Source of the DNA: CAZCAQ01 sp964540135
Lineage (GTDB): Bacteria; Patescibacteriota; WWE3; UBA101185; UBA10185
Direction: 5' to 3'
NCBI GenBank assembly: GCA_964540135.1
Contig: CAZILK010000006.1
Location: forward strand, 1-57,203
Length of the DNA stretch: 57,203 bases
Positions 7,734 through 16,596 of the stretch are shown here, piece after piece. Below the pieces are notes generated by a model, which did no database searches, had not been told where the DNA came from, and saw only the letters and a list, made by a program, of their open reading frames with translations. The first letter of the stretch is position 1, and every line of letters starts with the position of its first letter. A program made the position numbers and the translations under genes.

Positions 7734-8330
7734 TCACAACTCCTCAGACCAGTAAAAAACCGTTATATCACCCTGACCTTCAACTAGACTTTTTGTTTTT
7801 ATAAGAGTACCAAGTGGAGTGTTTACTCTGTCCCCTCTTTTTAAGAATTTCCATAGGATTTTATAATATGCGTCCAAAACTTTTTTTGAATCCACACCGG
7901 GCAAAACTTCTTCTAACTCTTCGAGGATGTTTTCTTGAGAAAATCCAATTGACACTTCCTCACCAGGTTGACTGACAGGATCGTTCTCGTGGGGATCATT
8001 AGACTTAAGCCATTTCATTAACAGCTTTTCTTTATTAGGGTCTAGCGTTATTTTGTAGTACCCATCGTTGTAACAGTAGTGTTCAAGTTCGCATTTTTCA
8101 GCAAGATCTGATAGTAAAGTGGTTAATTTATCGTGAAATTCTGTTAAATTTAATAAAGGAAAGCTCCCTAAATCAATTGTATTTATGTCAATTTGATCTC
8201 CTTCTACTTGAATTTTGCCATCCTCGTTAGCAAAACCGCCATACTCGGTAGATATAAGTTGTTCAAATGCATTTTTTGCCTTAGCTGGCTTAAATTTTAG
8301 AATGCCTTTGTGATAAAAATATTCTGACAT
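7734..8330 (-). CDS. Hypothetical acidic protein (198 aa)
   Basis: An acidic cytoplasmic protein. The C-terminal third reads KVLDAYYKILWKFLKRGDRVNTPLGTLIKTKS, followed by a strand GQGDITVFYWSEEL. No family is recognised and there is no signal, TM or metal motif. It is upstream of the 7273 gene in the same orientation and divergent from the MgtC-type gene. Function unknown. Confidence 0.55.
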   Translation of the reverse strand: MSEYFYHKGILKFKPAKAKNAFEQLISTEYGGFANEDGKIQVEGDQIDINTIDLGSFPLLNLTEFHDKLTTLLSDLAEKCELEHYCYNDGYYKITLDPNKEKLLMKWLKSNDPHENDPVSQPGEEVSIGFSQENILEELEEVLPGVDSKKVLDAYYKILWKFLKRGDRVNTPLGTLIKTKSLVEGQGDITVFYWSEEL

Positions 8331-8438
8331 AACATCAGATTACACACTGCCATGCTTGTTGTAAAGGAATTTTTAGCAAGTTCAGCATGTACAGGCAAAC
8401 TAAATTTTGATGAATATTTACAGAAAACACTTTTATTG

Positions 8439-8444
8439 TAAAAT
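8439..8444 (+). promoter_or_regulatory. -10 box of the MgtC-type gene
   Basis: TAAAAT ends 8 nt before the ATG at 8453, with no Shine-Dalgarno in between. This supports the ATG over the GTG at 8447. Confidence 0.45.
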
Positions 8445-8452
8445 ATGTGTCC

Positions 8453-8881
8453 ATGGAATTGACACAAATATATACATCTACAGAATTTCGCCTCTTTATT
8501 GACTTAGTATTAGCTGTTTTTTGTGGAACAATTATAGGCGCTGAAAGAGAACTAAGAGGCAAACCCGCGGGAATAAGCACACATACTATGGTAATGGTTG
8601 GTGCCATGCTTTTTACCTTTTTATCTTCAGAAGTTGACCCATTGTCTCAGTCAAGAATTGCAGCACAAGTTGTTACAGGCATAGGGTTTTTAGGAGCGGG
8701 TATTATAATGCGCGAAGGAAAAGAAGTAATACATCTAACAACTGCTGCAAGCCTTTGGGTTTCGGGTGCTATAGGCATGGCATTAGGTTTTGATTATCAC
8801 GCAATTGCTTTAATGGTAACGGTTGCGGTGGCCTTAATTCCAAGAATTCCTCATGTTTCAAAACGCAAAAATAATAGCTAA
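8453..8881 (+). CDS. MgtC/SapB family membrane protein (142 aa)
   Basis: Four hydrophobic segments and the family blocks LAVFCGTIIGAERELRGKPAGISTH, VVTGIGFLGAGIIMREG and LTTAASLWVSGAIGMA are all present. They match the membrane part of MgtC/SapB proteins, which in other bacteria associate with Mg2+ limitation and virulence; the C-terminal soluble ACT-like domain of long MgtC is absent. It sits in the inner membrane. It is monocistronic, and a GTG at 8447 is an alternative start. Confidence 0.88.
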   Translation: MELTQIYTSTEFRLFIDLVLAVFCGTIIGAERELRGKPAGISTHTMVMVGAMLFTFLSSEVDPLSQSRIAAQVVTGIGFLGAGIIMREGKEVIHLTTAASLWVSGAIGMALGFDYHAIALMVTVAVALIPRIPHVSKRKNNS

Positions 8882-8929
8882 ATTATAAAATACACTCACA
8901 AAAACCTAAAGCTTAACTGTAAAAATTGC

Positions 8930-8935
8930 TATACT
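8930..8935 (+). promoter_or_regulatory. -10 box for start at 8942
   Basis: TATACT lies 6 nt before the ATG with no room for a Shine-Dalgarno; leaderless arrangement. Confidence 0.55.
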
Positions 8936-8941
8936 TTACAT

Positions 8942-9991
8942 ATGCTATTTAAAGTACTTCCTATAATTTTAGTAAGTAGTTTACTCATTCTAGTAGGATA
9001 TGCATTAGGTACAACCAAACAAGGGTCAAAACCTTTGCCATACAAAAATCCCACAAACACTATGAGGAACAATAAGATTACCAATAAAGAATTAACCCAA
9101 AAAACAACGGAACAAGAAAGTATTACAAATTATTCTAGAAAAGTCCCCAAAGCCAAACTTTCCCCTAACGGGCAATATATTGCTTATTTTGAGGAAATAA
9201 CGAATGAAGGCTCTAAAAGTATTAATTTTTATGTTTTAGAACAAACAAATGATTATTTTGTAAAACGCGAGGGATTGTTCCCCATTTGGAAAGCTCCAAA
9301 CGCAAAACAAATTCAAACAATACCGCAAATTTCGTGGAGTAAAAATGGTAGCTATGTGGCTGCAGTAGCGGGTTTGGATTTTGTAATATTTCAAATTAAA
9401 AGTATGGGACCAAGTGAAAACTACAAAGAAGTTGTTGTTACTGAAATTATTAAAGAAGGTACCTTATCACAAAATCTTACAGGAGATGTGGGTTTGTGGT
9501 TTACTCAAAGTTCGCTTCAAGCTAGCCAAACTGATGGAGTATATGAAATTTGGCCAGAATACAAATTAATACTTAATAAAGAAAACAAAAACGGCATATA
9601 CCCCGCAGCAGAAGGCTACTTTTACTGGGAGCCAAAAGAAGAATGTTGTAAAATCTCACTTATAAAAATGTCACTAAATGGAACCATTTCAGATACAGGT
9701 CTTATTATAGATGACTATGCGGGAGTAGTATTACCAAATCAGACGGACCAGTGGGTATGTATAGAAAACGGTGCTTCGGGTTATTGGGGATATGTACTTT
9801 ACGATTTAAAACAAAGGACAAAAGTAGTAGGTGGACAACAGTATTCATATTGTGGAAATTGGCTAGATGATAATCGTATCACATTAATTGAGTTACCCTA
9901 CTTTCATCAATTTAGTAAGCAAATTTATGTTTATAATCTTTTAACAAATAAAAGAGAACCCGTCATTAATCTAGAGAATGAAAATTATTGA
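8942..9991 (+). CDS. Membrane-anchored protein with TolB-like propeller motifs (349 aa)
   Basis: An N-terminal TM anchor (residues ~4-23) is followed by a Gln/Thr-rich linker and an extracytoplasmic domain. Repeating units such as KLSPNGQYIAYFEE and ISWSKNGSYVAAVAG resemble WD40-like/TolB beta-propeller blades. A CC pair (EECCKISLIK) and two later Cys could form disulfides. No catalytic motif is visible. It is monocistronic with its own leaderless promoter. A role in envelope binding is plausible but not shown. Confidence 0.6.
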   Translation: MLFKVLPIILVSSLLILVGYALGTTKQGSKPLPYKNPTNTMRNNKITNKELTQKTTEQESITNYSRKVPKAKLSPNGQYIAYFEEITNEGSKSINFYVLEQTNDYFVKREGLFPIWKAPNAKQIQTIPQISWSKNGSYVAAVAGLDFVIFQIKSMGPSENYKEVVVTEIIKEGTLSQNLTGDVGLWFTQSSLQASQTDGVYEIWPEYKLILNKENKNGIYPAAEGYFYWEPKEECCKISLIKMSLNGTISDTGLIIDDYAGVVLPNQTDQWVCIENGASGYWGYVLYDLKQRTKVVGGQQYSYCGNWLDDNRITLIELPYFHQFSKQIYVYNLLTNKREPVINLENENY

Positions 9992-10061
9992 GTAGTAGAC
10001 TTATTTAGTTCTAATTCACCTGGGAGTGGGCTTACACCAATTAAGACTCTGTCGGTGCTGA

Positions 10062-10838
10062 TTATGGTTGTCCTTTGTTTACACTTTTTATGTTTAGCTT
10101 TAATAGCGCCATAATAAACAAAGAAATACACGCTACGGCAGAATAAATAACTGATGTATAAGCACCATTAATTCCTGAAATACCTACATGCTTTGACAAA
10201 ATTCCAAAGTAGGCCCACACTAGAACCAACAAATACGCTGAGTTTTTAAATAAAAGACCAGTTCGCAGTCCAATTGCAGTTCCAACGAATAAAATTAAAA
10301 CTGTCCAAAACTGATCACTTAATCCAAAACCATTCCAATTTAAACTCACGAGCAAAACGGTTATGTTAGCAATCGTGGCAACAGTTATCCATCCAAAATA
10401 AACGCTAAAAGGAATTCTGATAAAAAAGTTGTCTCTTTTGGGCAAGCTTTCGCGATTTACAATTTTGGCAATTTTTATCAGTGCAACAAGAAGTGCAATC
10501 ATTAACACAACTGATATGCCAATATAATCGTAATGCCAAGAAAAAATCCAAAAAAAATTAATTATGGAAGTCGCAATAAATAGCGGGTTAACTTTTTTAA
10601 TGATTTCGTCACGACGTGGATCCAAACCTTTTGTAAATACTCCAAACTGATATAAAACGTAGCCAGCTAAAAGTAAGTAAATTAGTCCCCAAATCGAAAA
10701 AGTGAAACCAGCAGGGGCAAACAAATTACTATATTTATCTGAAATTTCACCAGTTGTAATTCCATTGATTGGGAGTGCGTTGGCCAAAACATTGGCTAAT
10801 ATCATCAAAACATATGTTATTGCTACAAGTATTTTCAT
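10062..10838 (-). CDS. Tryptophan-rich sensory protein (TspO/MBR-like), 258 aa
   Basis: About seven TM helices are visible. The N-terminal block NALPINGITTGEISDKYSNLF followed by APAGFTFSIWGLIYLL, and the Trp-rich middle (FFWIFSWHYDYIG, YFGWITVATIANI), match proteins annotated as tryptophan-rich sensory proteins related to TspO. TspO relatives bind porphyrins or sterols; the ligand here is unknown. The start at 10838 lies 6 nt from a TATAAT (leaderless). The gene is divergent from a TetR gene whose double operator lies 27-62 bp upstream, so it may be a second target of that repressor. Confidence 0.75.
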   Translation of the reverse strand: MKILVAITYVLMILANVLANALPINGITTGEISDKYSNLFAPAGFTFSIWGLIYLLLAGYVLYQFGVFTKGLDPRRDEIIKKVNPLFIATSIINFFWIFSWHYDYIGISVVLMIALLVALIKIAKIVNRESLPKRDNFFIRIPFSVYFGWITVATIANITVLLVSLNWNGFGLSDQFWTVLILFVGTAIGLRTGLLFKNSAYLLVLVWAYFGILSKHVGISGINGAYTSVIYSAVACISLFIMALLKLNIKSVNKGQP

Positions 10839-10844
10839 AAATTA

Positions 10845-10850
10845 ATTATA
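10845..10850 (-). promoter_or_regulatory. -10 box (extended) of the TspO-like gene
   Basis: TGTATAAT on the minus strand, 6 nt upstream of the ATG at 10838. The TetR palindromes start 15 bp further upstream. Confidence 0.55.
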
Positions 10851-10855
10851 CACTC

Positions 10856-10900
10856 TTGACATTTTAGAACACTTGTTCTATATTTAGAACATTAGTTCTA
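10856..10900 (+). promoter_or_regulatory. Near-consensus promoter with two TetR-type operators
   Basis: TTGACA (10856-10861), a 17-bp spacer and TATATT (10879-10884) form the promoter. TAGAAC-N4-GTTCTA occurs twice, at 10865-10880 inside the spacer and at 10885-10900 directly after the -10, with centres exactly 20 bp apart. This is the layout expected for autorepression by the TetR protein encoded immediately downstream. Confidence 0.85.
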
Positions 10901-10908
10901 TTAAATAT

Positions 10909-11493
10909 ATGACGAAACTTACAAAACAATTAATTTTAGAAGAAGCAACTAGGCTCTATGCAATGGCAGGAACAAGTAACTTTAGTATTAGGGCACTGGC
11001 GGCACAACTAGATACGGCCCCTTCAGTAATTTATTATCACTTTGAAAATGAAAATGACCTTTTACGCCAAATGTTTGATTACAATTCAACGCAACTTGGT
11101 ATAAAGCGCGCCAAACTTCCTACGCCCAATTCAGCTAAAACAATGCTTAAACAAAGAATAGACTTTCAACTCGAAAATGCTGAATCAATAGTTGCAGTAC
11201 TTAAGTATTACCTCACATTTAGATCTACTTTTCCCAAAAACAAAGACGGATTTGTTCCAGACAAAAGTGCCCTTCACATTGAAGAAGTCCTTGAATACGG
11301 AATAAAGACCGGCGAATTTTACTCAACAAACATAAAAAGGGATTCCAAAACAATAGCTCACTCAATTAACGGTTTTTTGCTTGAATATTATCCTTACAAA
11401 CTTGAACAAAATGAAAAAAAGCAATTAATTAATAATATTTATGCCTTTTTAATAAGGGCACTAACGAATGGAGGTGAAAAAAATGGAAAATGA
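10909..11493 (+). CDS. TetR-family transcriptional repressor (194 aa)
   Basis: The N-terminal DNA-binding domain is clear: ILEEATRLYAMAGTSNFSIRALAAQLDTAPSVIYYHFENENDLL, the standard TetR helix-turn-helix. The C-terminal ligand-binding half is variable and the inducer unknown. The promoter carries two palindromes that this protein should bind, so it probably represses its own operon. The downstream fasciclin gene starts inside its 3' end (11-nt overlap), which ties expression of the two. There is no Shine-Dalgarno before the ATG; the leader would be about 18 nt. Confidence 0.88.
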   Translation: MTKLTKQLILEEATRLYAMAGTSNFSIRALAAQLDTAPSVIYYHFENENDLLRQMFDYNSTQLGIKRAKLPTPNSAKTMLKQRIDFQLENAESIVAVLKYYLTFRSTFPKNKDGFVPDKSALHIEEVLEYGIKTGEFYSTNIKRDSKTIAHSINGFLLEYYPYKLEQNEKKQLINNIYAFLIRALTNGGEKNGK

Positions 11494-12103
11494 ATCTAAA
11501 AAAACAAACTGGCTAGTAATGGGCTTGATTGGATTAGTTGTAGTTGTATTAGGAGGCTTTTTAGTAATGAATAGCCAAAATAGCAACACAAGTGAGTCAA
11601 ATCAAGAAACCGAACAAACGGCACAAGAAGATGTACAAAATTCAAATGAAGAAACCACAACAGAGGAATCTTCCCAAGGAGAAACAATGGCAGAACCAAC
11701 ACAAAATATTGTAGAAATCGCATCGGGTAACGAAAGCTTTAAGACTTTAGTTCAAGCAGTAACTGCAGCAGGTTTAGTTGATACTTTAGCAGGCGAAGGA
11801 CCTTTTACAGTCTTTGCTCCTACCGACGAAGCATTCGCTAAACTTCCTGAAGGGACTTTAGAATCCTTGCTCGCAAATCCAGATGAGCTTACAAAGGTAT
11901 TAACATACCACGTAGTACCCGGAAAAGTGATGGCTGAAGATGTGGTCACTTTAACAAAAGCAACCACAGTTCAAGGACAAGATGTAACTATTAAAGTTGA
12001 AGGCGAAACCGTTATGGTAAATGGCGCTAAAGTTACCGCAACAGATATTGAAGGTACAAATGGTGTAATTCACGTAATTGACACTGTTTTACTTCCGCAA
12101 TAG
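11483..12103 (+). CDS. Membrane-anchored fasciclin-domain protein (206 aa)
   Basis: An N-terminal TM segment (WLVMGLIGLVVVVLGGFLVM) is followed by a Gln/Glu/Ser/Thr-rich linker of about 50 residues and one complete FAS1 domain (NIVEIASGNESFKTLVQAV ... FTVFAPTDEAFAKLP ... LTYHVVPGKV ... GVIHVIDTVLLP). FAS1 domains mediate adhesion; here it is displayed outside the cell. The ATG at 11483 has GGAGGTGA 6 nt upstream; an ATG 15 nt earlier is inside that Shine-Dalgarno and is rejected. It is coupled to the TetR gene, so surface adhesin level is under control of that repressor. Confidence 0.88.
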   Translation: MENESKKTNWLVMGLIGLVVVVLGGFLVMNSQNSNTSESNQETEQTAQEDVQNSNEETTTEESSQGETMAEPTQNIVEIASGNESFKTLVQAVTAAGLVDTLAGEGPFTVFAPTDEAFAKLPEGTLESLLANPDELTKVLTYHVVPGKVMAEDVVTLTKATTVQGQDVTIKVEGETVMVNGAKVTATDIEGTNGVIHVIDTVLLPQ

Positions 12104-12129
12104 GACGCTTAATTTAGCACTTGAAATTG

Positions 12130-12160
12130 GCCCTGCACTTTGCGGGGCTGTTTCATTTTG
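12130..12160 (+). terminator. Rho-independent terminator-like hairpin after the fasciclin gene
   Basis: GCCCTGC (12130-12136) pairs with GCGGGGC (12142-12148) with one U-G wobble and a 5-nt loop, followed by a T-rich stretch. It ends the TetR-fasciclin operon. Confidence 0.7.
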
Positions 12161-12166
12161 CTATAA

Positions 12167-12370
12167 CTATTTCTTTAGTTTGCAGGTGTTTATTCCGAGT
12201 AGCGTGTAAAAATAACACGAACCAGTAATAGCTGTAAAAAACATTGCACCAGATAAAATACCAAGGATAATTTGCCACACACCTGTAAATAGGAATAAGG
12301 CAGCAACTCCAAGTATTACCCCCAAAACTATTCTAACTATTTTATCTACTTTTCCTACATTTTTTTTCAT
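12167..12370 (-). CDS. DUF2892 family small membrane protein (67 aa)
   Basis: The pattern KNVGKVDKIVRIVLGVILG, two TM helices, then a GSCYFYTLLGINTC end is that of DUF2892 (PF11127), a two-TM inner-membrane family often near rhodanese or YgaP-type proteins. Two Cys near the second helix are conserved in the family. The start has AAGGGG upstream, and a -10-like TATAAG/TATACT lies further up. No partner gene is adjacent. Confidence 0.8.
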   Translation of the reverse strand: MKKNVGKVDKIVRIVLGVILGVAALFLFTGVWQIILGILSGAMFFTAITGSCYFYTLLGINTCKLKK

Positions 12371-12409
12371 TATTTACCCCTTAAATATATACTTATAGAA
12401 GTATACATC

Positions 12410-14023
12410 TTACTCATAATAATTTGGCTGACACTTTGCAGGCACACTTGGAGTACCTACCCACTCCCACCTACTTTCTGGTCTGCTAGTTGCTGAGCTA
12501 GGGTATTTTAATGTAGGCGTTAAATTTTTTGTCAAAACACCATTGTGTTTGCGCCAGGCAAGGCGGGTCTTGCTCTTAAACTCCATGGCACTGTGGGCTT
12601 TTATTGTTGATGTTTTGTTAGGTAGTTCCATGCCTGAGACTTTTAAAGATAAGAGAGGTGGAAAATCAGGATTTTCTGATTCCCTGTACAATCCAACTGA
12701 ACTAATCTCTACATCAGTTGAAGTAGGATTATTTAACACACCAGTCACAATCAATAAAATATCTCTTTTACTCTCAAACGTAAGACCTACCTCTTCATCA
12801 TTCTCAAATGTTTCAAATTCCTCTTGAGTGTTATAACCAAGAATTTGTATGCCGGTTAGTTCTACTGTTGGTTCACCAATTGGGCAACCATTTTCGTCAA
12901 ATGGTTTGGTTTCTACAGGTGGGGTTGTTGTAGGCGCAGTAGTTGTAGCCTTCTTTGGTGTTGGAGTTGTATTTGCAGCGCTCCTTACTGGTTGTGTTTG
13001 CGGTGTGGTTGCTGTTGTAGTCTGAGTTTTATCCTTACTAAAAATCGACGTTACATTTTTAAAAAAATTAACAACACGCGAAACAATTCCAGTATTTTCA
13101 GTTTTTGTATTTTGAGTTTCTGTTTGCGTAGCCTTTGTTGAATCAGCACCCTGGATCTTTTTACCCAAATCAGTATTTTGTACCTTTTGACCACTTGATC
13201 CCTGTATTGTTGTACCTGAAGAAGTACCTAGTGGAATCGAGTTTGTTCCTTGCTTTCCAGTATTAGTTTTTGTAGTAGAATTGATCAAAGGCAATGATGT
13301 ACATGGCTTTTTACGTTCAACATTAGCGGCACCAATGACACCAAAATTATCATTTTCGTTTAAAACTACACCGGGATTTCCATGATCTACATAACATGCA
13401 TGATTGCCCAAAGAATTATTCATCGAAACGTGAATGTGCACACTGTTGTCATTTTTTGCGTAATAACAAGAAAGCTCTTTTCCACGTATTGCCCTCCAGT
13501 TTTTAGTTACTCCCAAAACGGAATTATTACTAATTTGTGTATTACTTTTTAAAGATGTTTCAAGATGTTCATATTGCACCCAACCAACATCTTTACCAGC
13601 ACTATTTCTAACAGTAACCCGTACACGCATTCCAGCACCACACGAAGTCTCAGCAATATTGCTAACATGCAAAGTATCACCTGCACTTAAGTTTTTTATA
13701 TTAACTTTAACCGGTGTGTCAGGCAAAGCGTACACATCAGTAGCCCAATCATATTTATCGGAAGCGTCCGTTTTGTGTACGGATGGATGACTTGAATTTA
13801 CATCGTTATAAGGAGGATTTACTTTTACGTTATATGCCCACTTACCTGCAAAAGGCATTCCTACTAAAAATTGTTGAGTCTGTGCATAGGATATTGGAAC
13901 ACTAGATAAATTAAAGAATAAGGATAAAAATACAATGATGGAAGGAATCTTCCAAGCAGGCAGCAGCACTCTATAGAGCAATGAAGCAGGCTTGAAACTT
14001 TGAAGGCAACTTACCTTTAGCAT
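12410..14023 (-). CDS. Secreted protein with M23/LytM-like domain and low-complexity linker (537 aa)
   Basis: A signal sequence ends near residue 47 (VPISYAQT). Residues ~50-230 contain DKYDWATDVYALPDTPVKV, a VQYEHLE and SVHIHVSMNN, which resemble the LytM/M23 peptidase fold with H and HxH ligand positions. Residues ~235-385 are Thr/Gln/Ser/Lys-rich and disordered. The C-terminal ~150 residues are beta-rich (VELTGIQILGYN). If active it would cleave peptidoglycan peptides; the zinc ligand set is incomplete to my eye, so it may be a non-catalytic binding module. The gene is leaderless, with TATAAT 6 nt before the ATG. Confidence 0.6.
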   Translation of the reverse strand: MLKVSCLQSFKPASLLYRVLLPAWKIPSIIVFLSLFFNLSSVPISYAQTQQFLVGMPFAGKWAYNVKVNPPYNDVNSSHPSVHKTDASDKYDWATDVYALPDTPVKVNIKNLSAGDTLHVSNIAETSCGAGMRVRVTVRNSAGKDVGWVQYEHLETSLKSNTQISNNSVLGVTKNWRAIRGKELSCYYAKNDNSVHIHVSMNNSLGNHACYVDHGNPGVVLNENDNFGVIGAANVERKKPCTSLPLINSTTKTNTGKQGTNSIPLGTSSGTTIQGSSGQKVQNTDLGKKIQGADSTKATQTETQNTKTENTGIVSRVVNFFKNVTSIFSKDKTQTTTATTPQTQPVRSAANTTPTPKKATTTAPTTTPPVETKPFDENGCPIGEPTVELTGIQILGYNTQEEFETFENDEEVGLTFESKRDILLIVTGVLNNPTSTDVEISSVGLYRESENPDFPPLLSLKVSGMELPNKTSTIKAHSAMEFKSKTRLAWRKHNGVLTKNLTPTLKYPSSATSRPESRWEWVGTPSVPAKCQPNYYE

Positions 14024-14029
14024 GGTCGG

Positions 14030-14035
14030 ATTATA
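14030..14035 (-). promoter_or_regulatory. -10 box for start at 14023
   Basis: TATAAT on the minus strand ends 6 nt before the ATG; no Shine-Dalgarno. Confidence 0.55.
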
Positions 14036-14068
14036 GCAGAATTATAGATTCTAACGAGGAAACGTACC

Positions 14069-15253
14069 TTAATAAGGTATAAGTTTATAGTCTAGACCGT
14101 ACGCTTCCATCTCCTCAGGATTTTGAAAAGTTAGCGGTATGTTTTGAATATTAGATTCTCTGTAAAACTTATCTAGTGTTTTTCTACTACTCGCTAAATT
14201 AGTCTTAATTTCTTGTGGAGTGCTAATATCGTGTATTTGCGATTTTTTTCCATGTTCATATTCATAAAGTGTTCTGTCAATCTCTTTAATTGTTGCTTCT
14301 GTTTCCCATCTAAGTAAATACGCAATTTTTTTATCTTGTGTAAGATAATCCCAAGTATAAGGATCAGCCGTGTGTGCAAACTCTAAGGAACTTGCCAAAT
14401 GATATATTAACCGACTTGCAACACTGGCGTAAAAAAGACTATCAGCTTTTCCTGTTTCTACATCTGTACAGTCCATTTGCCTAGATATGATAATGCTTTT
14501 GCGGTATGAATTAAGTTCGGTTATAGCTTTTTCAAAGTCGCCTTCTAAACCTTTATAATATATATCATCCAGTCGGGTATCTAGGGCACTCCCTTTACTA
14601 AGTTCTATGTTATTGTCAAAGAAAGTCTGCTGTCTATCAATTTGATATTCTAAAGAATAATTGTCTATCCACACAGAAGTGTTCGTATTAAAGTGACTAA
14701 ACACGAAGGGTATAGAATGTGACTTGTGACTGTCTCGCATATATTCTGGAGTATTATCAGCGCCCAGATAGCACTGCTCAGGTGCATAAAAGCAGGGAAA
14801 TCTCGATGAATGACTGTACTCATGAATAACTATATCTATAGTTTCTGCTGTATTGCCATGAAAATATGCTTGCAGTGATGCCTCAACTGTTTTAGGTTCA
14901 AGTAGAGCATGCTTAACAATAATATAGTAGGCTTCTGGTGCAGCCTTTTTAACTTTTGGTAGTAGTTGCATGTAAACACTTTCTTCTTTACCCTGCAAAC
15001 TTTGAGTTAATATTTTATAAAAAGCTTTTTCTTCTTGTTTAGAGACATTAAAGCGGTCATGAGAATCAGAAAACAGTCGTGTTGGTTCTGTTGTTTTAAG
15101 TAAACAAATATTATTAAATACTGTGTTTACAACTGGTACTTTACTAAGTTCAGGTGGGATTCTGTACAAATATAAGCCTAAAGCAACTATAAATAAGATT
15201 ATAAAGACTACCCTAACACCGAATAGTTTAAAACTTAATATAGGGAGAAGCAT
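14069..15253 (-). CDS. Membrane-anchored putative HEXXH metallopeptidase (394 aa)
   Basis: An N-terminal TM helix (residues ~12-32) is followed by an extracytoplasmic domain with IDIVIHEYSHSSRF, a zincin HEXXH motif at residues 144-148. A plausible third ligand region lies in the following acidic helices, but I cannot assign it. The fold looks gluzincin-like and matches no named peptidase family I know. The gene is monocistronic with TACAAT 7 nt before the ATG. A second anchorless HEXXH protein is encoded at 22914. Confidence 0.55.
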   Translation of the reverse strand: MLLPILSFKLFGVRVVFIILFIVALGLYLYRIPPELSKVPVVNTVFNNICLLKTTEPTRLFSDSHDRFNVSKQEEKAFYKILTQSLQGKEESVYMQLLPKVKKAAPEAYYIIVKHALLEPKTVEASLQAYFHGNTAETIDIVIHEYSHSSRFPCFYAPEQCYLGADNTPEYMRDSHKSHSIPFVFSHFNTNTSVWIDNYSLEYQIDRQQTFFDNNIELSKGSALDTRLDDIYYKGLEGDFEKAITELNSYRKSIIISRQMDCTDVETGKADSLFYASVASRLIYHLASSLEFAHTADPYTWDYLTQDKKIAYLLRWETEATIKEIDRTLYEYEHGKKSQIHDISTPQEIKTNLASSRKTLDKFYRESNIQNIPLTFQNPEEMEAYGLDYKLIPY

Positions 15254-15315
15254 TAACTAAATTGTAGTATAAAAACAAGAAATGCTCTAGGAACGCTATT
15301 TACAAACCCGCTACG

Positions 15316-16041
15316 TCACCACTTTATTGTACTGAGCATTTGGATCATTTCGCTTTGGATATTAGAAGGTGTAATTCCTTCCTCTTTTGCTATCTTAATG
15401 AAGACATACTTATTTCCCGATCTTGATATTACTTGATCGTAACCGTTGTAAGTCTTTCCATCTGCAGTTACTTTATTTGGAATATATTCAAATAATGACC
15501 CCCAACCGTAAGGTCCGGAATGCGATTGTTCTAGAGCTGTGAGTCCTGCGTGATTTTTGGTTAAGTAAAACTGTTTGTTATCTATATTGATTAAGTCTTT
15601 TTGATTTATAAACTGGTTTAAGTCCGTGTCATTTAAAAATATACCGTCTGCGCCTCCTTCATCTGATTTTGATATAGCAATTATTAAATAATAATCCTCT
15701 TTTTTAAACGCAATGTTTTTATCAAACAATGGGTTTAGTCTAGCCGAGAGTGTAAAATCAGCACTACTAGACTCCATCAGTTCCCAGCCATTTGGATAAG
15801 TGAGGGCAAAACTGTCGTGTGTATAAGTATTTCTCAAAGTTGGTTCAGTAGGTTCTTTAACTGTAATTTCAGGGTTTTCAATTATAGGAGCTGGTTCTAA
15901 CGGCGTGGGTACTTGAGTAACTGGTGGTGTATTAGGTAAAAAACTGCTTTTTTGCCTGAAAAAACCAAAAAACACGACTGTTAAAATTGCCAAAACAACT
16001 ATAATTACAAGCACAATTTTAATATTACCGTTAACGTTCAT
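15316..16041 (-). CDS. Membrane-anchored surface protein with PsbP-like domain (241 aa)
   Basis: An N-terminal TM segment (KIVLVIIVVLAILTVVFFGFF) and a Pro/Thr/Glu-rich linker are followed by a domain starting YTHDSFALTYPNGWEL, the kind of PsbP-like fold common in CPR surface proteins (compare the 6431 protein). No catalytic residues are evident. The start is leaderless, with TATACT 6 nt upstream of the ATG. Function unknown. Confidence 0.6.
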   Translation of the reverse strand: MNVNGNIKIVLVIIVVLAILTVVFFGFFRQKSSFLPNTPPVTQVPTPLEPAPIIENPEITVKEPTEPTLRNTYTHDSFALTYPNGWELMESSSADFTLSARLNPLFDKNIAFKKEDYYLIIAISKSDEGGADGIFLNDTDLNQFINQKDLINIDNKQFYLTKNHAGLTALEQSHSGPYGWGSLFEYIPNKVTADGKTYNGYDQVISRSGNKYVFIKIAKEEGITPSNIQSEMIQMLSTIKW

Positions 16042-16096
16042 ATAAAAAGTATACTACTTGTTGAGGTTTGATTGAAATGTGCAAAAGTAACTAACC

Positions 16097-16549
16097 CTAC
16101 ATCTCCCAACGACGTGTCCATGTTCCGCCTTCTGTAATGTCGTTGTCCACACGGCTTCTTTCAAGAACAATTGAATCTCCTGAAACTCCTAAGTCAAAAG
16201 TTTCGGTTCCAGCTGAATTACTTTTTTCTACAGTAACACTAGCCAAATTATTTTTTTCTTCACTAAATGTTTTTTTTGCAACAATGTGCAACGCATTATG
16301 CGCACCATTCATTCCTCGTGAAATAACTTCCGCAGTGTTACCACCTGGCAAAAATCGTACACCAGCTGTTTCGCTAGTGAGCAAAGCTACCTCTCTTAAA
16401 AAATCCCTCACATCTTGTTTAGCACGGTCTTGAGATAATTGGGTGAATTTTTCGTTTAATGTTGTATTAAGTGATTGTAGGGCCGCTGTAAGACCAGTTC
16501 GTAATTTCTCATTAGTAACATCGGCTTCAACTGTAGTCTGGTTTGTCAT
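16097..16549 (-). CDS. Hypothetical protein (150 aa)
   Basis: A soluble protein with a helical N-terminal half (LRTGLTAALQSLNTTLNEKFTQLSQDRAKQDVRDFLREVALL) and a beta-rich C-terminal half (ASVTVEKSNSAGTETFDLGVSG). No family is recognised. It lies downstream of the diacylglycerol-kinase-like gene by 47 nt in the same direction but has its own TATTAT 6 nt before the ATG. Confidence 0.5.
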   Translation of the reverse strand: MTNQTTVEADVTNEKLRTGLTAALQSLNTTLNEKFTQLSQDRAKQDVRDFLREVALLTSETAGVRFLPGGNTAEVISRGMNGAHNALHIVAKKTFSEEKNNLASVTVEKSNSAGTETFDLGVSGDSIVLERSRVDNDITEGGTWTRRWEM

Positions 16550-16596
16550 ATTTCTATAATATCACTGCTGTTCAATCACACGCAATTTAAATATAA

